This document shows positions 21,104-27,874 of a DNA stretch of 32,456 nt, piece after piece. Source of the stretch: an uncultured Gammaproteobacteria bacterium (GTDB taxonomy: Bacteria > Pseudomonadota > Gammaproteobacteria > Enterobacterales > Psychrobiaceae); contig CAJXRU010000036.1 in the NCBI GenBank assembly GCA_913060565.1, positions 1-32,456 of the forward strand, given 5' to 3'. Within the stretch, counting starts at the first letter, position 1. Every line of letters begins with the position of its first letter. The notes below the pieces were generated by a model. It saw only the letters and a list, made by a program, of their open reading frames with translations. It did no database searches and was not told the DNA's origin. A program made the translations under genes and the position numbers.

Positions 21104-22170
21104 TACAACACACCTTTACTACTTGGAAGCTGAGTGCCTTCCACTTTAATCGCTTGGCGTAGAGTACGGCCAAAAGACTTAAAAATGCCTTCGACTAAGT
21201 GGTGACTATTTTTGCCTTCGCCTTTGATGTGTAGTGTTGCGGCCATTGCACTTGATAATGAGTGGAAGAAATGAGGCACCATTTCGGTTGCCAGTTCCCC
21301 GACACGTTCATTAGTGAACTCGGCATTAAATTCAAGCCAGCCACGACCTGATAAATCCAGTGCACAAGTACACAAGCATTCATCCATTGGCAGTGTAAAG
21401 CCAAAGCGGCCTATTCCGCGTTTATCACCGAGTGCTTTAGCAAGGGCGTTGCCTAAGGCAATTGCCGTATCTTCGACGGTGTGATGATCATCGATGTGTA
21501 AATCACCGCTGACTTGTGCATTGAGCTCAAAGCCGCCGTGAGTGGCAATTTGATCGAGCATGTGATCGAAAAAACCAATGCCGGTAGAGATAACGCTACC
21601 ACCTTGTTTGTCTAAATTGACACTGACGCTAATTTGAGTTTCATTAGTATTGCGCACTACGGTGGCTGTGCGTTCTTTGACTGTTAACGCGCGGGCAATA
21701 TCGTTCCAATTAAGGCTCGTTGGGCAATATTTAAATGATTTGAGTCCCATGTTGTTAGCCAAATCAATATCTGTTTGACGATCGCCAATGACATAGCTAT
21801 TCTCAAAATCGACACGGCCAGCTTGTAGCAAGTCTTTTACCAAGCCAAGCTTAGGTTTTCGGCAGTGGCAATTGTCTTCGTCAAAATGCGGGCAAATCAG
21901 CACCTCTGAAAAATTAACACCTTGGGAAGCAAAAATTGCCATCATTTTATCGTGGGCTAAGTCAAAGTCTGCTTGTGGGAAACTTGATGTGCCAAGACCA
22001 TCTTGATTAGACACCATGATCAATTCATACCCAGCCTGTTGCAGCTGTAATAGTACGGGAATAACGTTAGGTTCAAAGACTAACTTTTCTAGCGTATCGA
22101 GTTGTTTGTCGACGCTTGGCTCCTCGACTAAGGTGCCGTCGCGATCGATAAATAAAATTTTACTTCTCAT
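21103..22170 (-). CDS. hisB: Bifunctional histidinol-phosphatase / imidazoleglycerol-phosphate dehydratase
   Basis: Fusion enzyme for steps 6 and 8; 355 residues, identical in length to E. coli HisB. The N-terminal HAD phosphatase domain (about 1-165) has the nucleophile motif [12 protein letters not shown] (D9, D11) and a zinc-binding loop [11 protein letters not shown]. The C-terminal dehydratase domain (about 168-355) has two metal-binding histidine motifs, DDHHTVEDT and NSHHLVEG. This fused form is typical of gammaproteobacteria. It is separated from hisC by an unusual 103-bp gap holding degenerate short repeats. Confidence 0.98.
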
Positions 22171-22273
22171 GTCTTATCTCTTTTGAATTCGGTTCAACTT
22201 TCAGTATGCTAATTAAAAGTGCTCTAACTACAAGTGTCCTAATTAACAGTGCTGTTGTTAAATGTTCTTTGAG
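22171..22273. repeat. hisC-hisB intercistronic gap with degenerate AT-rich repeats
   Basis: Four related segments follow one another with a period near 15-16 bp (gctaattaaaagt, gctctaactacaagt, gtcctaattaacagt, gctgttgttaa) around 22207-22262. The phrase gctaatta recurs inside the hisC 3' end just beyond the gap. Other junctions in this operon overlap or are 5 bp or less apart, so this is the only sizeable gap. Confidence 0.5.
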
Positions 22274-23341
22274 CTAAGCAGCTGTCTGCTTAGCTATGCT
22301 AATTAACGCCGCTGTCAGCTTTTTCATTTCTTCACCGCTGCCAATGCTAAATCTCAAGCATCGCTCCAACGTGGGGACTTGTGATTGATTCCTTACTACA
22401 ATGCCCGCTCGGCCAAGTTCACTAAACCAGTTATCATTGTTAAAACGAACCAGCACAAAATTACCACCAGAGTGATAGACTTCTTCTACACCTTGAAGGG
22501 GCGAAATATCATTTGCAAACTGCTGGGCTAGTTGATTGAGTTCGCTTACTTGTTGGCGCATTTGTGCAATGCCATCAACCGTAAGTGCTTGCGCTGCAAT
22601 ATCGCCTACGGGGGCTGAAATCGGGTAGGGCGCAATGACCTTTTTTGCCAGATTAATAATGTGCTGATTAGCCAGCATAAAACCACAACGCAGCCCTGCA
22701 AGTCCAAAGGCTTTTGACAACGTGCGCAATACCACCACGTTGTTATATTGATTGATTAAACTTGCGCAGGTTAGCTGCGCTGAAAATTCAATATAGGCTT
22801 CATCAACCACAACGATACATTGCTCGCTTGTTGCTTCAATTATCTGCTCAATATCCTCAGGCGTTATGGTTGAACCCGTTGGATTATTCGGGTTACAAAT
22901 AAAGAGTAACGACGAGTCTTTAAGCTTAGCGGTTAAGTTACTTTCGAGTTGCCAATTTGGCGTTAGCGGCACTTCATTCACTGCAACATTGCAAGTCGCG
23001 GCGCTAATGGCATACATGCCATAGGTCGGCGTACAAATGGTAATACTGTCTTTACCGGGTACGCAAAACGTTCGGATCAGTAATTCAATGGCTTCATCGG
23101 CGCCGCGCGAGGCTAATATTTGGCTGTTATCTAGTTTGCTATATCGGGCATAGTTTTCAATCAGCTGCGCTGGCTGAAATTCGGGATAACGATTATATGC
23201 AGGCTCGTTATTGGCAAAAGGTGATTCATTAGCATTGAGCCAAATATCACCAGAGCCGCCAATACGACGTGCCGATTGATAGGGCGTCATCGTTAATAAT
23301 TCGGGACGCGCTAGGCGATTAATTAAAGAAACATCACTCAT
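22274..23341 (-). CDS. hisC: Histidinol-phosphate aminotransferase
   Basis: PLP-dependent class II aminotransferase converting imidazole acetol phosphate to histidinol phosphate with glutamate, step 7; 355 residues, the family length. NPNNPTGS, VVDEAYIEFS and the PLP-lysine motif RTLSKAFGLAGLRCGF (Lys near residue 210) are present, with the C-terminal LRFSIGS arginine motif. AAGGA precedes the ATG at good spacing. It lies 4 bp after the hisD stop. Confidence 0.97.
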   Translation of the reverse strand: MSDVSLINRLARPELLTMTPYQSARRIGGSGDIWLNANESPFANNEPAYNRYPEFQPAQLIENYARYSKLDNSQILASRGADEAIELLIRTFCVPGKDSITICTPTYGMYAISAATCNVAVNEVPLTPNWQLESNLTAKLKDSSLLFICNPNNPTGSTITPEDIEQIIEATSEQCIVVVDEAYIEFSAQLTCASLINQYNNVVVLRTLSKAFGLAGLRCGFMLANQHIINLAKKVIAPYPISAPVGDIAAQALTVDGIAQMRQQVSELNQLAQQFANDISPLQGVEEVYHSGGNFVLVRFNNDNWFSELGRAGIVVRNQSQVPTLERCLRFSIGSGEEMKKLTAALISIAKQTAA

Positions 23342-23345
23342 TTGG

Positions 23346-24632
23346 TTATCCTTTAGCGTTTAATCGAATTGACACAGCATTAGCGTGGGCATCTAATCCC
23401 TCAGCCATGGCCAATGGAACAATTGATGATTCTAGATTGTTAAGTCCTTCAAATGACAATTCTTGCACCGTAAAGCGACGTGAAAAATCAGCCAGACTTA
23501 AACTTGAGTAGCTGTTACACATTCCGTATGTCGGTAATACGTGATTAGTACCACTAGCGTAATCGCCGGCAGACTCTGGGCTCCACTTTCCTAAAAACAC
23601 TGAGCCCGCCGCATATATGTCAGTTAATACATCGCGTGGCTGCTCGGTTTGAATAATTAAATGCTCAGGCGCATAGTCATTGGAAATACTAATCGCTTCA
23701 TCGATATCACGGCACACAATAATTTTACTGTGCTCAAGTGCTGCGCGGGCAATATCAGCGCGACTTAGTGCCGTTAATTGTTCGTCGATAGCAGTTGTCA
23801 CATCACGCGCCAGCTGCTCACTGTCGGTGAGTAGGATAGTTTGGGAATCGGTGCCGTGTTCTGCTTGAGATAACAAATCCGCTGCCACAAAGGCGCCATT
23901 TGCATATTCATCAGCAATTACTAACACCTCCGATGGGCCGGCTGGCATGTCAATTCCTGCTCCGCCAACGGCGTTTGATACTTGTTTTTTAGCTTCGGTA
24001 ACAAATTTGTTGCCGGGGCCATAAATCTTATCAACACTTGGCACCGTTTGTGTGCCAAACGCCATGGCTGCTACGGCTTGCGCACCGCCAATTTGGTAAA
24101 TAGTGTCAACGCCGCACAGCTGTGCAGTATATAAAATGACATCAGAGATTGGCGGCGGACTACACAAAATGATATTTTTGCAACCTGCAATCACAGCAGG
24201 AACAGCGGTCATCAATACGGTTGATGGTAGTGGTGCGGTGCCACCTGGCGCATATAAACCAACACTGCGAAGCGGTTGAGTGCGCAGTTCACATTGCACC
24301 CCCTTAACGGTTTCCACACTAATATCTTGCTGCGTCTGTGCACGGTGAAACTTTTCGATGTTTGATTTAGCCAGTGCGATGGCTTGTTTTAACTCGTCAC
24401 TAATACTTTGACTAGCGGTTTCAATTTGCGCCGCACTAACAGCAATCTCGTTAAGTGACGTATTATCAAAGCGCTGGGCATAATCGCGCAGCGCATCATC
24501 GCCTTGCATCTTAACATTGTCGATAATATTACTTACTTGCGTATGTAACATCGCAGAATCTTCAAGCGCTGGTCTGGCGAGCTGCCGCGTACGCTCTTGT
24601 GGTGATAATGAAGACCAAACTAGTGTGCGCAT
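23346..24632 (-). CDS. hisD: Histidinol dehydrogenase
   Basis: Zinc- and NAD-dependent enzyme that oxidises histidinol to histidine in two steps, the last in the pathway; 428 residues, against about 434 in E. coli. Conserved segments include LYAPGGTAPLPSTVLM, IYGPGNKFVTEAKKQV, IDMPAGPSEVLVIAD (a metal-site region), LLSQAEHGTDSQ and GDYASGTNHVLPT. It begins 5 bp after the hisG stop, as second gene of the operon. Confidence 0.98.
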   Translation of the reverse strand: MRTLVWSSLSPQERTRQLARPALEDSAMLHTQVSNIIDNVKMQGDDALRDYAQRFDNTSLNEIAVSAAQIETASQSISDELKQAIALAKSNIEKFHRAQTQQDISVETVKGVQCELRTQPLRSVGLYAPGGTAPLPSTVLMTAVPAVIAGCKNIILCSPPPISDVILYTAQLCGVDTIYQIGGAQAVAAMAFGTQTVPSVDKIYGPGNKFVTEAKKQVSNAVGGAGIDMPAGPSEVLVIADEYANGAFVAADLLSQAEHGTDSQTILLTDSEQLARDVTTAIDEQLTALSRADIARAALEHSKIIVCRDIDEAISISNDYAPEHLIIQTEQPRDVLTDIYAAGSVFLGKWSPESAGDYASGTNHVLPTYGMCNSYSSLSLADFSRRFTVQELSFEGLNNLESSIVPLAMAEGLDAHANAVSIRLNAKG

Positions 24633-24637
24633 AGTAT

Positions 24638-25534
24638 TTATCCCAGCATTTTTTCAATTGGCATAACAAGAATCGAACTTGCACCAAGGGTTTTAAGCTC
24701 TTCCATCGTTTCCCAAAATAGGGTTTCGCTACTCACAGCGTGAACGGCAACCATGCTGTCGTCGCTTGTTGGTAAAATGGTTGGATTCTCTGCGCCGGGT
24801 AATAGTGAAACGATTTTATCAACATTAGTTTTAGGCGCGTGTAGCATGATGTATTTTGATTCACGTGCTTGAATAACACCATTAAAACGAGTCATTAATT
24901 TATCAAGTAATGCTTGTTTTTCTGGAGATAGAATCTCCATTGATTTAATTAATACGGCTTGGCTTTGAAAGAAAACTTGTGATTCTTTTAAGCCGTTCGC
25001 TTCAAGGGTGGCACCAGTAGAAACCAAATCACAAATCGCGTCGGCGATGCCTGCGCGCGGCGCAACTTCTACCGAGCCTTTTAATGTCACATTGGTGTAT
25101 TTCACGTTTTCACTATCGAGATAGCGAGTGAGTAAGTGCGGATAAGAAGTGGCAATACGTTGGCCTTCAAATTGCTTCACATCGGTGTATTCAACTTCAG
25201 TCGGAATAGCCAGCGATAGACGACAACCACCGAAATCGAGACGCTTTAACACTTCATACTCACTAGGCGCATTGGCCGCGATGCGTTCTAGTTCTGTCTC
25301 TTCAAGTTCATTCTCGCCAATAATGCCTAGATCACAAACACCGTCCATAATCAGCGTTGGAATGTCGTCATCGCGTACCAACAATAAATCGATAGGTTCG
25401 TTGGTACAGTGAGCAATTAGACGTTGTGAGTTGGTATTAAACTTAATACCGCTGCCTTTTAAAAGTTTCTTGGCTTCGTCTGATAGGCGACCTTTCTTTT
25501 GGATCGCGATACGTAATCTATTGCTCGTTTGCAT
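24638..25534 (-). CDS. hisG: ATP phosphoribosyltransferase (long form)
   Basis: Condenses ATP with PRPP, the first and feedback-controlled step of histidine synthesis. From the ATG at 25534 the protein has 298 residues, matching the long hexameric HisG (299 in E. coli), which has its own C-terminal regulatory ACT-like domain and needs no HisZ. Key motifs are [39 protein letters not shown], and the PRPP-binding segment [14 protein letters not shown]. The C-terminus [12 protein letters not shown] is typical. The upstream ATG at 25549 would add MEYET, but it overlaps the GGAG ribosome binding site for 25534, so the downstream start is preferred. Expression is controlled by the attenuator just upstream. 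Confidence 0.97.
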   Translation of the reverse strand: MQTSNRLRIAIQKKGRLSDEAKKLLKGSGIKFNTNSQRLIAHCTNEPIDLLLVRDDDIPTLIMDGVCDLGIIGENELEETELERIAANAPSEYEVLKRLDFGGCRLSLAIPTEVEYTDVKQFEGQRIATSYPHLLTRYLDSENVKYTNVTLKGSVEVAPRAGIADAICDLVSTGATLEANGLKESQVFFQSQAVLIKSMEILSPEKQALLDKLMTRFNGVIQARESKYIMLHAPKTNVDKIVSLLPGAENPTILPTSDDSMVAVHAVSSETLFWETMEELKTLGASSILVMPIEKMLG

Positions 25535-25553
25535 TGTTTCATACTCCATAAAT

Positions 25554-25583
25554 AAAAAAACCTCTGGTGAGCCAGAGGTTTTT
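25554..25583 (-). terminator. his attenuator terminator stem
   Basis: On the minus strand CCTCTGG pairs with CCAGAGG around CTCA (25561-25578); flanking A and T runs extend the stem, and seven T follow (25554-25560). It sits between the his leader peptide and hisG. Its 5' arm (CCTCTGGC) can instead pair with the upstream segment GCCAGCGG, giving the antiterminator. Confidence 0.92.
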
Positions 25584-25596
25584 ATTTAACTTATAA

Positions 25597-25624
25597 CCGC
25601 TGGCAGAATCGTCATCTTTCCAGC
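25597..25624 (-). promoter_or_regulatory. his attenuator alternative stems (antiterminator segments)
   Basis: On the minus strand GCTGG (25624-25620) pairs with CCAGC (25603-25599), forming the early hairpin. The overlapping segment GCCAGCGG (25604-25597) can also pair at 7 of 8 positions with CCTCTGGC in the 5' arm of the terminator. This gives mutually exclusive structures chosen by where the ribosome stalls on the leader His codons. Confidence 0.8.
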
Positions 25625-25641
25625 AGAAAATCTCCTGAAAA

Positions 25642-25689
25642 TTACCGGATAATTAGATGATGGCGATGATGATTCAGAAAATTGGTCAT
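25642..25689 (-). CDS. hisL: his operon leader peptide
   Basis: Fifteen codons on the minus strand encode MTNFLNHHRHHLIIR, with four His codons in the run HHRHH, followed by TAA. The size, position upstream of hisG and the following terminator/antiterminator stems are the standard layout of a his attenuator: scarcity of charged tRNA-His stalls the ribosome in the run and allows antitermination. E. coli has seven consecutive His codons; here an Arg interrupts the run. The ribosome binding site is weak. Confidence 0.9.
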   Translation of the reverse strand: MTNFLNHHRHHLIIR

Positions 25690-25732
25690 TTGTAAGTTAA
25701 TCGTTAAATTTTGTGTTTCAAAGATGTTAGTA

Positions 25733-25761
25733 ACATTAGGCGAGGGCGTTGGTAAATGCAA
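25733..25761 (-). promoter_or_regulatory. Predicted his operon promoter
   Basis: On the minus strand TTGCAT (25761-25756) and TAATGT (25738-25733) are separated by 17 bp. Initiation would fall near 25726, about 37 nt before the leader-peptide ATG, a typical distance. Inferred from motif and position only. Confidence 0.5.
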
Positions 25762-26063
25762 CGCTTAATTTCATTAAATCATTAGACAAAAGGCTATTAC
25801 TTATGGCTTTTTTATCTTTGTTAGTAAAACAATATAAATAATCGATTGTTTATAGGGTTAACTATCAGTTTGGTCGTTAACTTGACTATACATGTATGTG
25901 TCATCATAAAATATTGCTGCCTAAATTGGTGTAATGATTTATGATTAATGCGTCTCTAAATAATTGAAAATAGTCGAACTTAAGCGGGTCGCGTTAATAT
26001 TTCGTTAAGTTTAAGAGCACGACTATTCCAATGGACAAAAAAACTATTATTAAAGGAAACACT
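25762..26063. other. Divergent intergenic region, his operon / mscS
   Basis: About 300 bp of AT-rich non-coding DNA between the his promoter and the mscS start. TTGACT at 25882-25887 with ATAAA-type sequence around 25905-25912 is a weak candidate promoter for mscS. I see no other gene, repeat or RNA motif here. Confidence 0.4.
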
Positions 26064-26897
26064 ATGGATAACTTTTCTACAGAAAACTTACAGAACTTGA
26101 TGAATCAAGGGGCTGAAATGGCGATGTTGTACTTGCCCAAATTAATCCTCGCTTTACTGACCCTGATCATTGGCTTTTGGGTTATTGGTAAGATTGTCAA
26201 AGGAACTACTAAGGTACTAAATGCTCGTTCCGTTGAAGCGACATTACAACGTTTCTTATCGAGCTTGATTGGTGTTGGCTTAAAAGCAATGCTTATAATT
26301 AGTGTCGCGTCTATGGTTGGCATTGAAACCACTTCATTTGTTGCTGTGCTAGGTGCTGCTGGTTTAGCGATTGGTTTGGCACTGCAAGGTTCATTATCAA
26401 ATTTTGCAGGTGGCGTACTTATTCTATTCTTCAAGCCGTTTAAGGTTGGCGATGTTGTTGATGCGCAAGGCTATGTTGGTGTTATCAAAGAAATTCAAGT
26501 ATTTAATACGATTGTAACAACGTTAGATAATGAGCGAGTGATTATTCCAAATGGCGTACTGTCTAATGGTCCTATCAAAAATCTATTTGCTGAGCCAACA
26601 CGCCGCGTTGATATGACGTTTGGTATTAGCTATGACGACAATGTACAGGGTGCTAAAGAAGTGATCCGTCAATTGGTTTTAGCTGATGAGCGTTTACTAG
26701 AAGAAGAAAACGGTCATGAGATCTATGTCAGTGAGCATGCAGACAGTTCAGTTAACTTATTAGTACGTGTATGGTGTAATTCACCTGATTACTGGGGCGT
26801 TTATTTTGACATGCATGAGAAAGTGAAACTGGCATTTGATGAGCAAGGTATTACAATTCCTTACCCGCAACGCGATGTACACATGAAAAGTGCTTAA
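26064..26897 (+). CDS. mscS: Small-conductance mechanosensitive channel (MscS type)
   Basis: Inner-membrane channel that opens on hypo-osmotic stretch; 277 residues against 286 in E. coli, so it is the short three-helix type. TM1 (MLYLPKLILALLTLIIGFWVI) and TM2 (LKAMLIISVASMVGI) precede the pore helix TM3, GAAGLAIGLALQGSLSNFAG, with its Gly/Ala packing. GVLILFFKPFKVGDVV and VNTIVTTLDNERVIIPNG-like sequence (FNTIVTTLDNERVIIPNG) form the beta domain, and a C-terminal alpha/beta vestibule follows. The start at 26064 has AAAGGA correctly placed; the in-frame ATG at 26031 lacks one. It is followed by an intrinsic terminator. Confidence 0.95.
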   Translation: MDNFSTENLQNLMNQGAEMAMLYLPKLILALLTLIIGFWVIGKIVKGTTKVLNARSVEATLQRFLSSLIGVGLKAMLIISVASMVGIETTSFVAVLGAAGLAIGLALQGSLSNFAGGVLILFFKPFKVGDVVDAQGYVGVIKEIQVFNTIVTTLDNERVIIPNGVLSNGPIKNLFAEPTRRVDMTFGISYDDNVQGAKEVIRQLVLADERLLEEENGHEIYVSEHADSSVNLLVRVWCNSPDYWGVYFDMHEKVKLAFDEQGITIPYPQRDVHMKSA

Positions 26898-26919
26898 TAT
26901 TCTATGGGTATAATGATAG

Positions 26920-26944
26920 AGCCAGCATAATTGCTGGCTTTTTT
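26920..26944 (+). terminator. Intrinsic terminator after mscS
   Basis: AGCCAGCA (26920-26927) pairs with TGCTGGCT (26932-26939) around TAAT, followed by a run of six T ending at 26944. Confidence 0.92.
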
Positions 26945-26982
26945 ATTGAATGCAAGAGAGATGAGAGGTATTTGTAGCTATT

Positions 26983-27513
26983 TCAAGTTTGCGAATCAAG
27001 ATTGTTTTGCTTAAAAATAAAGTAAATTGAACAACAAAAAATCATGCTCATAACTAGCCACACAATAAACGCTACAATACCAAACCAAATACTTGTCTTA
27101 ATATTTTTCTGATAATAAGTAAGCTTGTTATCAATACTACTTAATTTCGAAACATAGGGGTTCCCAAATGGCGAAGGAATAAATGAAATATTCACTCTAT
27201 GATTCACAGTTGCAATAACTTGTTGTTGCGTTTTTGACAAACGGGCAAATAGCTCAATATCTTTTTCTGTTGATGATATATGCAATATTTGACGGCCCGC
27301 TTTTTTTCCTTCTAATTTAACTAATTTAACTAATTTAACTAATTCACCAACAATCACTTTTGGTTGAGTACCTTGACTACGCCACTTGTACCATTTTATT
27401 CCATTCTTTCCTATGTCAATAATCATTGTAATTACCGCTATAGATAGTACAACCAGCATCAATTTAATAAAGAAAACTCTACTTCGCTTACTTAATTTAG
27501 AATTCACTATCAC
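26983..27513 (-). CDS. Unrecognised protein with two membrane segments
   Basis: I do not recognise this 176-residue protein. A basic N-terminus (SKLSKRSR) precedes a first membrane segment (VFFIKLMLVVLSIAVITMII, about residues 13-32). A middle region of about 100 residues follows, probably outside the cytoplasm, with the repetitive stretch ELVKLVKLVKLEG and a SFIPSPFGNPYVSKLSSIDNK segment. A second membrane segment (SIWFGIVAFIVWLVMSMIFCCSIYFIF, about 142-168) ends the protein. The start is GTG at 27513, or the in-frame GTG at 27507, which has AGGT nearby. It is more AT-rich than its neighbours and not linked to any operon. Coding character is likely but unproven. Confidence 0.6.
   Translation of the reverse strand: MIVNSKLSKRSRVFFIKLMLVVLSIAVITMIIDIGKNGIKWYKWRSQGTQPKVIVGELVKLVKLVKLEGKKAGRQILHISSTEKDIELFARLSKTQQQVIATVNHRVNISFIPSPFGNPYVSKLSSIDNKLTYYQKNIKTSIWFGIVAFIVWLVMSMIFCCSIYFIFKQNNLDSQT
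27312..27344 (-). repeat. 9-bp tandem repeat within the unrecognised gene
   Basis: The unit CTAATTTAA occurs three times in perfect register plus a partial fourth copy (CTAATT). On the minus strand it encodes repeated VKL. Because the unit is a multiple of three, slippage would change protein length without a frameshift. Confidence 0.9.
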
Positions 27514-27874
27514 ACCTACATAAAATTAGGTTCCAGTTAATAATCCAATCTCTTATATGGAATAAGTACCCAAGATATGACTCAAGTTAGTTTTACCAAT
27601 TAAATCTAAAGAGTCTATTCGTAGCGTGCAGTAGCAACGGAGCTATACATTGACCGTAACAGACTAGCAGGTAAATAATCGACTTTATATATGGATATTA
27701 ACAAGCATGTTGCTGTTAAAGAACGCAAGGGTGTAGAAAAATGACACAGGAACTCGTTGTAAATGTAGTGATTGGTATTGGTGCCATTAAAATCAATGAG
27801 TGCGAGGATCATAATGCTTCCATAGCGTTAAAGATAGACTATCGCGATCTTAGTGGCGATAGTCTATAAAACCG
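27514..27874. other. Gene-poor stretch upstream of rlhA 3' end
   Basis: About 360 bp with no convincing gene. A 42-codon reading frame on the plus strand (27741-27869, MTQELVVNVVIGIGAIKIN...) has no ribosome binding site and ends inside the hairpin at 27834-27867. A 65-codon frame on the minus strand (27615-27812) shows no recognisable motif. It may be remnant DNA. Confidence 0.4.
27834..27867 (-). terminator. 12-bp perfect hairpin downstream of the U32 protein gene
   Basis: ATAGACTATCGC (27834-27845) and GCGATAGTCTAT (27856-27867) form a perfect stem around a 10-nt loop, 7 bp past the stop of the minus-strand gene at 27875. The T-tract after it is weak (CTTTAA), but the position fits a terminator or 3' stabiliser. 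Confidence 0.6.

Noticed and set aside
27615-27812. 65-codon minus-strand frame as a gene
   Set aside because: No ribosome binding site, no recognisable motif and no link with neighbours.
27741-27869. 42-codon plus-strand frame as a small protein gene
   Set aside because: No ribosome binding site, and it ends inside the arms of a probable terminator hairpin.
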